DNA from: CAYUIS01 sp964444825
Lineage (GTDB): Bacteria > Chloroflexota > Anaerolineae > B4-G1
NCBI GenBank assembly: GCA_964444825.1
Contig: CAYUIS010000107.1
Span: 1-18,023, forward strand
Length of the DNA stretch: 18,023 bases
Reading direction: 5' to 3'
Below the pieces are notes generated by a model. The model made no database searches. It was not told the origin of the DNA and was given only the letters and a program-made list of their open reading frames with translations. The position numbers were made by a program, and so were the translations under genes. Below, piece after piece: positions 7,698 through 13,144 of the stretch. The number at the start of each line of letters is the position of its first letter. Position 1 is the first letter of the stretch.

Positions 7698-8175
7698 CCA
7701 TTCTCTCCCGCGATACAGGCTCGCCTACCTTGTGGGCAAAAGCTACTGCGTCCGGCGCAGCGGAGAAATAGACCAGATGGGCCGGGCAGTGACAGTCGGA
7801 GGCCCCAAATCGAGAGACAGGAAGGCTCGCGCCCGGGAGGTTGGCCAGGGTGCGCGCCCACGCGCATTCCAGTTTCCTAGCGCCAGGGGTGTACCAGATC
7901 TCGACCAATTCGGCGGCAGCTCTCAAATAGTCCACGTGCCAGTGCAGAGCTTTGGTTGCATGTCGATGCCGGGAGATTCGGGCGATCAGTCCCCCGGGCC
8001 CGCGAGCGCTGCCAGCGTAGCAGTACCAACCAGCGGGGAACTCGAAGCGACCCAAATGTCCAATGGTGATGGTTGAAGCCCGTGGCAATCTTAATATCAG
8101 CACGTAGGTGGCCGCGAGGCGTGGCAATCTCGAAACAGGTGCCTGGGCCCTGAGCGGATCACCTTCAGGACGCAT
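7690..8175 (-). CDS. DUF123 / GIY-YIG-like nuclease-fold protein
   Basis: A 161-residue protein from the ATG at 8175. It carries the DUF123 (COG1833, GIY-YIG-like) pattern: YVLILRL at 24-30, FEFPAGWYCYAGSA at 44-57, GPGGLIARISRH at 59-70, HWHVDYL at 78-84 and FGASDCHCPAHLVYF at 123-137. Some relatives are predicted endonucleases, but this role is not established for the family, so function here is inference. A longer frame begins with GTG at 8205. That start has GGA abutting the codon and would overlap the upstream gene by 41 nt. I prefer the ATG at 8175, which overlaps the upstream stop by 11 nt. Family members usually begin close to the YxLxLRL strand, so an even later start is possible. 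It overlaps the HEAT-repeat gene by 8 nt. Confidence 0.83.
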   Translation of the reverse strand: MRPEGDPLRAQAPVSRLPRLAATYVLILRLPRASTITIGHLGRFEFPAGWYCYAGSARGPGGLIARISRHRHATKALHWHVDYLRAAAELVEIWYTPGARKLECAWARTLANLPGASLPVSRFGASDCHCPAHLVYFSAAPDAVAFAHKVGEPVSRERMDV

Positions 8176-8395
8176 ACATCCGGCGCTGCCACAGGATACC
8201 GGCACTCCAAGACAGGGCGCATCCCAGGATCAGCAGGACCAAGCCCAGAAAGTCGAGAGCGCGGATGGCGTGTAGGTCGTCGAGATGAAAAAACTCTGGC
8301 CCTTCGTGGGCATCGGGCAGAACCAGGATCAATAGCCCGGCAAGCAACAGGAAGACGGCCAGTGTTGCCAGCAGAATCACTTGCCACTGAAGCAT
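8165..8395 (-). CDS. Small two-helix membrane protein, unknown function
   Basis: A 76-residue protein with two strongly hydrophobic segments (about 5-27 and 48-68) joined by an acidic, His-containing loop (DAHEGPEFFHLDDLH). It ends in the basic stretch WQRRMYAS. I do not recognise a named family. GAGG lies about 9 nt before the ATG. It sits between the Trm112-like gene (86-nt gap) and the DUF123-like gene (11-nt overlap) on the same strand. That spacing, and codon use like its neighbours, supports it as a real gene despite its size. Confidence 0.65.
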   Translation of the reverse strand: MLQWQVILLATLAVFLLLAGLLILVLPDAHEGPEFFHLDDLHAIRALDFLGLVLLILGCALSWSAGILWQRRMYAS

Positions 8396-8481
8396 AAGGG
8401 TTATCCTCTACCTGGCCCGGACCTGGAGGATGGGCCGCAGCCAGGTTGGTAGCTCCAAATTCGTCAATTCCCTAGCCCGAT

Positions 8482-8727
8482 CTAGTCGGCTGGCGGCGGG
8501 ACCGGTAGATCGGCGACGGTCACCCCGATCCACTTGTCCCCTTCCTCGATCAGCATCACGGGGATGTCGTCCCGGATGGGGTATTTGCGCCCACAGTCGG
8601 GCTCCTGGCAGACGAGCCAACAGTCCTTGACCAGTTCCAGTCGACCCGGGTCGTCACCCGGCTTACGGGTCTCACCACTGACGCAGTGTGGACAGCGCAG
8701 GATCTCTAACAGGTCTTTGGCTACCAT
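8482..8727 (-). CDS. Trm112-like / UPF0434 zinc-ribbon protein
   Basis: An 81-residue protein with the Trm112 pattern. The N-terminal DLLEILRCPHC gives C12 and C15. The later LVCQEPDCGRKYPIRDDIPVMLIEE supplies C40 and C45 and the characteristic YPI-x-D-x-IPVML stretch. The four cysteines would form a zinc site. Eukaryotic and archaeal Trm112 activates methyltransferases; the role of short bacterial relatives (YcaR type) is less clear. An in-frame ATG at 8736 is unlikely because AAGGAG directly abuts it. The ATG at 8727 has that AAGGAG at 9 nt. The gene follows its own promoter and probably leads the small cluster with the membrane, DUF123-like and HEAT-repeat proteins. Confidence 0.88.
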   Translation of the reverse strand: MVAKDLLEILRCPHCVSGETRKPGDDPGRLELVKDCWLVCQEPDCGRKYPIRDDIPVMLIEEGDKWIGVTVADLPVPPPAD

Positions 8728-8736
8728 CGATTCCAT

Positions 8737-8742
8737 CTCCTT
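8737..8742 (-). promoter_or_regulatory. Shine-Dalgarno AAGGAG that decides the Trm112 start
   Basis: AAGGAG on the minus strand ends at 8737, 9 nt before the ATG at 8727 and 0 nt before the ATG at 8736. Only the inner ATG has usable spacing, which shortens the protein by three residues. Confidence 0.75.
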
Positions 8743-8770
8743 GGACAGGTGTCTTGTGAGTCGCGGAGGA

Positions 8771-8799
8771 ATTGTACCCTAGCCTACCCTATCGTGCAA
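8771..8799 (-). promoter_or_regulatory. Promoter upstream of the Trm112-like cluster
   Basis: On the minus strand, -35 TTGCAC (8794-8799, only the TTG is well conserved) is followed by a 17-nt spacer and -10 TACAAT (8771-8776) in the form GTACAAT. The spacer contains two copies of TAGGGTA with starts 10 bp apart. The transcript would start near 8764, giving a leader of about 37 nt. Confidence 0.5.
8775..8791. repeat. Phased 7-bp direct repeat inside promoter spacer
   Basis: TACCCTA occurs at 8775-8781 and again at 8785-8791, start to start exactly 10 bp. The first copy overlaps two bases of the -10 element. Placement one helical turn apart within a promoter would suit a regulator binding one DNA face. 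Confidence 0.4.
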
Positions 8800-8865
8800 G
8801 TTGTCCCTCTGAGGTGGAAAACGCCGAGAACGGTCCGAGTTGTGGACTGTTGTCTATTCGCTCCT

Positions 8866-8880
8866 GGTGAGCGCCTCACC
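8866..8880 (-). other. Short hairpin overlapping the stop codon of the TPR lipoprotein gene
   Basis: GGTGAG and CTCACC form a perfect 6-bp stem with a 3-nt loop (8866-8871, 8875-8880), and the TGA stop (8876-8878) lies in one arm. No U-tract follows on the transcript, so this is at best a weak or assisted terminator or a 3'-end stabiliser. Confidence 0.35.
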
Positions 8881-9928
8881 CTGGCGTGGCGGTGAGGTAG
8901 GGCGTGGGAGTGGGAGTAGGCGTCTGGCACACGTGCGCCTCGTTCAGCATATATTCGTACTCAAGGGTTGGAGCTCCGATATCTATAGCGTACTCTAGCA
9001 TCGTCCCGGCGTCTACGCAGCGACCGGCTCTCAGGTACGCTTCCCCCAGGGTGCCGAAGAGATCGACGATTGGCTGGTCCGAATGAAGCGTGAGGCTGGT
9101 ATCACCTGCCTGGACCAATATGCGGGCGGCCTCGAACGCGGTGACCGCACTCTGCCAATCGTTGGCCGCCTTGTAGGCGTGGCCCAGGGCAAACCACAAC
9201 ACGGCCGGTGGCTCTGGTGTCGCTTCGATTCCCTTTGCCAGGACCCTGATAGCGACACGACTGCTGCCCAACTCGACAAAGGCCCAGCCACGATAGTAGT
9301 GACGCATCGGGTCGTCGGGGTGCGCGTTGGCATACTCGCCGCTCAGCTCCTGCAGACGAACGGCATGATGCTGTTCCCGAGCGGCGAGCCAACGGGAACG
9401 AAAAGTTGGAGCACCCAGGTCGGGGTCCAGTTCCAGAGCCTGGTCGAAGGCGGCCATCGCCAGTCGGGTCAACCCAAGCAATCGCAGTGCCTCACCCCGG
9501 AGTACGTAGGCATCGGCGCTGGTGGGGTCGATCTCCAACGCCGCGTCGGCGTCGGCGACTGCCATAGGAAACTTGCCCTGAGCTAGGTAGGCGGCGCCCC
9601 GGGCGATGTAGGCGGGCGAATAGTCTGGAGCGCGCTGTATAGCCCAAGTGAAGGATTGGCCTGCTCCCTCGGCGTCGCCAGTCTCCTGGCGAGCCACACC
9701 CTCCCTGTAGTAATCCCGTGCGGTAAAAGGAAAGGGAGTGGGAGTAAAAGTTGGCGTAGGGGTGGGAGTGCGTGGAACGCGAGTGGGCAGTCGCAGCGGC
9801 GAGGAGGTAGGATCGGGCGCCGCACACCCCGCAACCGCCATCCCCACGATCAGCCACGGGACGAGTTTTCCTGCCAATCGACGGAGCCGCTGGTGTCCGC
9901 TGGCTGTGATGTCATTGGCCACGATCAT
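8876..9928 (-). CDS. TPR-repeat lipoprotein with Pro-Thr linker
   Basis: A 350-residue protein. The N-terminus is basic and then hydrophobic, ending in the lipobox AVAGC (C35), so it is probably lipid-anchored outside the cytoplasmic membrane. A Pro-Thr-rich linker (about 40-66, repeated PT pairs) follows. Residues from about 69 to 320 hold tetratricopeptide-like helical pairs. The clearest are ARDYYREGVARQETGD, AYIARGAAYLAQGKF, AYVLRGEALRLLGL, HYYRGWAFVELGSS, WFALGHAYKAANDW and GTLGEAYLRAG. The C-terminus returns to a short Pro-Thr stretch (TPTPTPTP). TPR domains hold protein complexes; the partner is unknown. The ATG has AAGGA at 7 nt. It starts 38 nt after the ParB-like/Usp fusion gene, so the two are likely one transcript. 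Confidence 0.88.
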   Translation of the reverse strand: MIVANDITASGHQRLRRLAGKLVPWLIVGMAVAGCAAPDPTSSPLRLPTRVPRTPTPTPTFTPTPFPFTARDYYREGVARQETGDAEGAGQSFTWAIQRAPDYSPAYIARGAAYLAQGKFPMAVADADAALEIDPTSADAYVLRGEALRLLGLTRLAMAAFDQALELDPDLGAPTFRSRWLAAREQHHAVRLQELSGEYANAHPDDPMRHYYRGWAFVELGSSRVAIRVLAKGIEATPEPPAVLWFALGHAYKAANDWQSAVTAFEAARILVQAGDTSLTLHSDQPIVDLFGTLGEAYLRAGRCVDAGTMLEYAIDIGAPTLEYEYMLNEAHVCQTPTPTPTPYLTATPG

Positions 9929-9966
9929 GTCGAGATCCTTGGTCTCCAGTTTGGCATGGGCATTGC

Positions 9967-11688
9967 CTACCGGCAGATCAACATTGGCCGCCGGCTTGTG
10001 CGCAATACCTCATCTACGACGCTACCCAGAGCAACCTCCAACAATGGTGTGAAGCCGTATCCTCCCATGGTGATCAGATCGCATCCCTGCTCCTCGGCCG
10101 TTACCATAATCTCGGCTGCTACCGGTCCTTGCCTCTCCACCATGGTGGGTTGCACTCCCTGCTCGTTCAGATACTGCTGAGCCCGGCCCAGAATCTCGGA
10201 TGTGCTGCCGCTGCCCTCTGTAACCGTCATCACTACCAGGGGTATGTCCCACTGGCTCGATATGTAGGTGGCGACAAAGAGCGCTTCCTCCGCCTTGGGA
10301 CTGCCATCATAGGCCAACAAGACACGCGTCAAGCGGGGCTTAGTCCAAGCCCTTGGCACCATCAGCAGCGGCCTGGGAGAGCGTCTGATGAGTGTGCTCA
10401 ATCCCGAACCAAGCCTGGCGATTGGTCGAGGCGCGGGTGGAAAACTCAGGCTCAGGACGACCAGATCGGTCCACCGGGCGCGATCGGTGATCGTGGGCGC
10501 GACTTCTCCCGTCTCTACTACCAGCCTGCCTGTAACACCAGCCGCCTGGCAGCGTGAGTTGAACGCCGCCTGCAGCGTCTGGACTCGCTCGCCGTCTTTT
10601 TCAGTTTCCGAGGACACGATGTGGATGCCATATAAGTGCGCCTCCTCATGCTGGGCCGCGAAAAGCGCGTGCTCCAGCGCGTTCCAACCCGCCTCCTCGC
10701 CGTCGATGGCTACCAGGATGTCCCTGAACAGATGATCGCTCTGACGACCCGCTACTCGTTCCAACCGCCACTGGCCCGGCGGCGGGCCGGCCTCAAGCCC
10801 AGCGGGCACCACGGAGTCCAGAATCGACTCGCCCACGCGAGCGACGATGCCCTCGGGATGAGGCAAGCATTGATCGACCAGATCGGCGGCAGCCGCTTCC
10901 ACGTCGACTTCCCAGCCTACGCGTTCTGCCAATTCAGCCCGATGCTCCGCCAGCCATAGGTAGAGATCGGTCTCTGTCCGGCCTGAGCAGGACTTGAGCA
11001 CATTTCGGGCCTGGATCACCTCCACCACCGGCGAATAGAAGGTATCATACCAGTGAGTGACCGCTTCACTATACGGGATATCCCGCTGCTGCTCCAGGCC
11101 CATAAAGTAGCGATGAACCGCAATGTGCTCTTCGAGCAGTTCATACTGCCCTGGCGCAGTCACGCTCAAGTCAACGCCAGGACGTAGTTCGTCCAGCCGC
11201 GTATGCTCTAGGAAATCGGCGTACTCGGCCTTGATGATCAAGTCGTCAGGTTGGATATCGGGCGTCAGATCCACCCTGGTATTGACCTCTTTCACGTAGG
11301 CCTGAATGTGGGATGCACCAAGCTGCCGGGCAATGGATACGCGGTGATTGCCATCCAGCACAAAATACGCCTGACCGATCTTGTAGACCTCGATCGGTGG
11401 TACCCCTGTCATGTCATCGACCTGCGCTTTTACCCTTGTCCACCGCTGTCGATCGCTATCCAAGCGAGGTAGGAATGTGCGAGTAAAGTCCTTGTAGCGC
11501 CCGACGCTGCCTACGATAGCATCCAGCGGTATCTCCTCTAGCCTCTGTCTGGCACTCTCCGTGGCCCTCAATTTCTGACGTACGTCTTCGTAGGAGAGGA
11601 GATCGACCGATCTACCAGTCACGCGAGCTAGGAGCTCTTCGAATACCGCCTGCCTGCGCGCACGAGAAAAGTCCTCTATGGCCGACAA
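9967..11688 (-). CDS. ParB-like/DUF4032-like N-terminus fused to two UspA domains
   Basis: A 573-residue cytoplasmic protein with three parts. Residues about 52-135 resemble the ParB/sulfiredoxin fold: IPLDAIVGSVGRYKDF, then PPIEVYKIGQAYFVLDGNHR, with the DGNHR box at 112-116. Residues 136-275 include LYLWLAEHRAELAERVGWEV, which recalls DUF4032. Two universal-stress domains follow (about 321-445 and 454-573). The second keeps the nucleotide motif G-2x-G-9x-G-S (G542, G545, G555, S556). In the first this region reads LSLSFPPAPRPIARLGSG and the first glycines are gone, so it probably does not bind ATP. Start: TTG with AAAGGA at 6 nt. The gene has its own promoter and is followed by a TPR lipoprotein. 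Inferred role: a nucleotide-sensing stress protein. Whether the ParB-like part binds DNA or CTP is unknown. Confidence 0.9.
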   Translation of the reverse strand: MSAIEDFSRARRQAVFEELLARVTGRSVDLLSYEDVRQKLRATESARQRLEEIPLDAIVGSVGRYKDFTRTFLPRLDSDRQRWTRVKAQVDDMTGVPPIEVYKIGQAYFVLDGNHRVSIARQLGASHIQAYVKEVNTRVDLTPDIQPDDLIIKAEYADFLEHTRLDELRPGVDLSVTAPGQYELLEEHIAVHRYFMGLEQQRDIPYSEAVTHWYDTFYSPVVEVIQARNVLKSCSGRTETDLYLWLAEHRAELAERVGWEVDVEAAAADLVDQCLPHPEGIVARVGESILDSVVPAGLEAGPPPGQWRLERVAGRQSDHLFRDILVAIDGEEAGWNALEHALFAAQHEEAHLYGIHIVSSETEKDGERVQTLQAAFNSRCQAAGVTGRLVVETGEVAPTITDRARWTDLVVLSLSFPPAPRPIARLGSGLSTLIRRSPRPLLMVPRAWTKPRLTRVLLAYDGSPKAEEALFVATYISSQWDIPLVVMTVTEGSGSTSEILGRAQQYLNEQGVQPTMVERQGPVAAEIMVTAEEQGCDLITMGGYGFTPLLEVALGSVVDEVLRTSRRPMLICR

Positions 11689-11694
11689 GTTGCT

Positions 11695-11700
11695 TCCTTT
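11695..11700 (-). promoter_or_regulatory. Shine-Dalgarno AAAGGA supporting a TTG start
   Basis: AAAGGA on the minus strand lies 6 nt before TTG at 11688, and no in-frame ATG or GTG lies close by. The spacing is ideal, so the non-canonical start of the ParB-like/Usp gene is credible. Confidence 0.65.
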
Positions 11701-11761
11701 GCCCTTTCTGTATCCTCGATAGGTGCTATCTACTAACCACCACCTGTCTCGTGGCAGGCCT

Positions 11762-11789
11762 ATTGTACTCGGGCCAGGTGGCCAGTCAA
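11762..11789 (-). promoter_or_regulatory. Promoter of the ParB-like/Usp - TPR lipoprotein transcript
   Basis: On the minus strand, -35 TTGACT (11784-11789) is followed by a 16-nt spacer and -10 TACAAT (11762-11767), again as GTACAAT. The spacer contains a hyphenated palindrome GGCCA-N2-TGGCC (11772-11783), a plausible repressor operator. The transcript would start near 11755, leaving about 66 nt of leader. Confidence 0.65.
11772..11783. repeat. Inverted repeat within the promoter spacer (candidate operator)
   Basis: GGCCA (11772-11776) and TGGCC (11779-11783) are exact reverse complements separated by 2 bp, and they sit wholly between -35 and -10. High GC content raises the chance of coincidence. 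Confidence 0.4.
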
Positions 11790-11916
11790 GGACGGCGATC
11801 GGGCGTTCTCGCTCGGGACCTTTACCCCATGTCCGCGAAGGCGAAACGTGGTGCCCGGGAACAGGCCAAAAGCAGGTGCTCTACCGTAGCAAGGGAGCGA
11901 GGGTTGGGGGCGAGCG

Positions 11917-13041
11917 TTATTTTGGCCGGCCAAAGTCAGCGATAAAGTAATAGCCCCAAGTGGTCTGAGCCACGCCAACGCCGATCTCTGTGAGCCAGGT
12001 GGTGAGCAGGGTGCGCCGGTGTGGATCGTTGGGGGGCACCTCGTCCATCCAGATATCCACCGCCCCCTGGGGGGTTTGCCTCTGCGCCCAACATTCGGCC
12101 CAAGTGGCTGGATCGTAGCCAGCTTGCAGGATGCGCGTCTTGATATCTGAGCCGTTCGAACCGGTGTGACTGCACCAGCCCCTTTGAGCACAGTCGTTTG
12201 CCTGGACCTGCGCTGCTTGAGCCAACGTGTCGTTGTATGCCAGCGGTGGGAGCCCGTGCTGGGTCCGGACTATGTTGATCAAGCGCACCGTCTCGCGCGG
12301 CCAGGAAGCAACGTCGGGAGGTGGGGAGATGGAAGGAGTCGCCGAGGCCACGGGAGCAGGGGAGAGAGAGGGGATAGTAGGCATCGGGGATGGGATCAAG
12401 GATGCGGGTGTGTGGGTAGGAGCTGGGAGCGACGTGGGTGCAACCGCCGGAGAGGATTCCTGCTCCGCAACGAGGGCGCCCAGCGGTATCACCAGTTCCT
12501 GGCCAACGACGATCAGGTCGGCATCGGTCAGTCGATTGACCGCCTGGATCTCTGCCGCTTTCAGGCCGTATGTCCGCGCAATGCCACCCAGCGTCTCGGC
12601 CGCTTTCACAACGTGCACGATCCAGAAGCGAGATGCTTCCGGCCAGTCCCCTGGTGGGGGAATGACCAACATCTGTCCTGCCTGGACTAGTATGGATTCC
12701 CCCATACCGTTCTGGAGCTGGATCGCCGCCATGGGTACGCCGTGTGTCGTGGCGATGCCGAGCAAGGTGTCGCCCGGCTGGACGATATACTCAACCGAAC
12801 TGCCCCCACTGGATGATGGCTCCGCAGGTTCTAGCCCGGAATCTGGAGGTGGGGAGGGCGTGGAAATATCAGAGTGCACAGGCGGGAGGGTAGCGGAGGG
12901 TATCGAAAAAGGCGTAGCGATGGTAGCAGCAGGAACCACCGCTGGTGGTGCGTCGTCCACGATCTGGACGCGGCAGCCTGTTGGAACAAGGAGCAAGAGC
13001 GTGATCAAGGTCCCAGCGGCGCAAGCGTGCCGTCTGCTCAT
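11917..13041 (-). CDS. Secreted, probably lipid-anchored protein with two LysM domains and a CAP domain
   Basis: A 374-residue protein from the ATG at 13041. The N-terminus MSRRH plus a hydrophobic core (about 10-20) ends in VPTGC (C23), a slightly unusual lipobox with Pro at -3. A Pro/Ser-rich linker follows. LysM1 (about 83-128, YIVQPGDTLLGIATTHGV) and LysM2 (about 143-186, VVKAAETLGGIARTYGL) suggest binding to peptidoglycan. A second Pro-rich linker leads to a CAP/SCP domain (about 251-371, LINIVRTQHGLPPL to WLTEIGVGVAQTTWGYYFIADFG). CAP tetrad candidates are H292, E316 and H341. The usual E-N of CAP reads E-C here, and C284, C290 and C317 could form a disulfide. A longer frame from GTG at 13086 has no Shine-Dalgarno and would put 15 polar residues before the signal. 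The CAP activity is unknown. Confidence 0.88.
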   Translation of the reverse strand: MSRRHACAAGTLITLLLLVPTGCRVQIVDDAPPAVVPAATIATPFSIPSATLPPVHSDISTPSPPPDSGLEPAEPSSSGGSSVEYIVQPGDTLLGIATTHGVPMAAIQLQNGMGESILVQAGQMLVIPPPGDWPEASRFWIVHVVKAAETLGGIARTYGLKAAEIQAVNRLTDADLIVVGQELVIPLGALVAEQESSPAVAPTSLPAPTHTPASLIPSPMPTIPSLSPAPVASATPSISPPPDVASWPRETVRLINIVRTQHGLPPLAYNDTLAQAAQVQANDCAQRGWCSHTGSNGSDIKTRILQAGYDPATWAECWAQRQTPQGAVDIWMDEVPPNDPHRRTLLTTWLTEIGVGVAQTTWGYYFIADFGRPK

Positions 13042-13077
13042 AACCTGCTGATCCGCCAAGGAGTCGAAAGGGCCAAT

Positions 13078-13131
13078 GCTGGTCACCGGGCAACATCACC
13101 ACTGTCCGGAATGTCCGCCTCGGTGACCAGC
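13078..13131. repeat. Perfect 11-bp inverted repeat between the CAP gene and the 1565-residue gene
   Basis: GCTGGTCACCG (13078-13088) and CGGTGACCAGC (13121-13131) are exact reverse complements separated by 32 bp. The pair lies between the stop at 13145 and the CAP gene start at 13041. The loop contains TCCGGA and two GTCCG units. No U-tract follows in the transcription direction, so a simple intrinsic terminator is unlikely. It could be an mRNA hairpin or a protein site. Confidence 0.6.
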
Positions 13132-13144
13132 CTGGGTATTCCCT

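Larger units (their letters stand above)
11689..11916 (-). other. Intergenic region between the CAP gene and the ParB-like/Usp gene
   Basis: A 228-nt gap, the longest in the window. It holds one convincing promoter (11762-11789). In the predicted leader it holds a small hairpin with arms GATAG/CTATC (11718-11722 and 11726-11730) about 18 nt upstream of the Shine-Dalgarno. I found no U-tract terminator for the CAP gene and no supported small gene. The short plus-strand frames here lack a ribosome site. Confidence 0.6.

Noticed and set aside
8203..8205. GTG start for the DUF123-like gene
   Set aside because: GGA overlaps the codon with no spacing, and it would extend 41 nt into the upstream gene with residues not typical of the family.
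8866..8880. Intrinsic terminator after the TPR lipoprotein gene
   Set aside because: The hairpin is real but short, and no run of T follows on the coding strand, so I list it only as a hairpin.
8896..8935. Short GGAGT/GTGGG-type tandem repeats on the plus strand, also near 9731-9775
   Set aside because: They are the reverse complement of Pro-Thr codons in the lipoprotein linker and tail, and need no separate explanation.
13039..13086. Upstream GTG start giving a 389-residue LysM-CAP protein
   Set aside because: There is no Shine-Dalgarno, the start falls inside the 11-bp inverted repeat, and it places 15 polar residues before an otherwise normal signal peptide.
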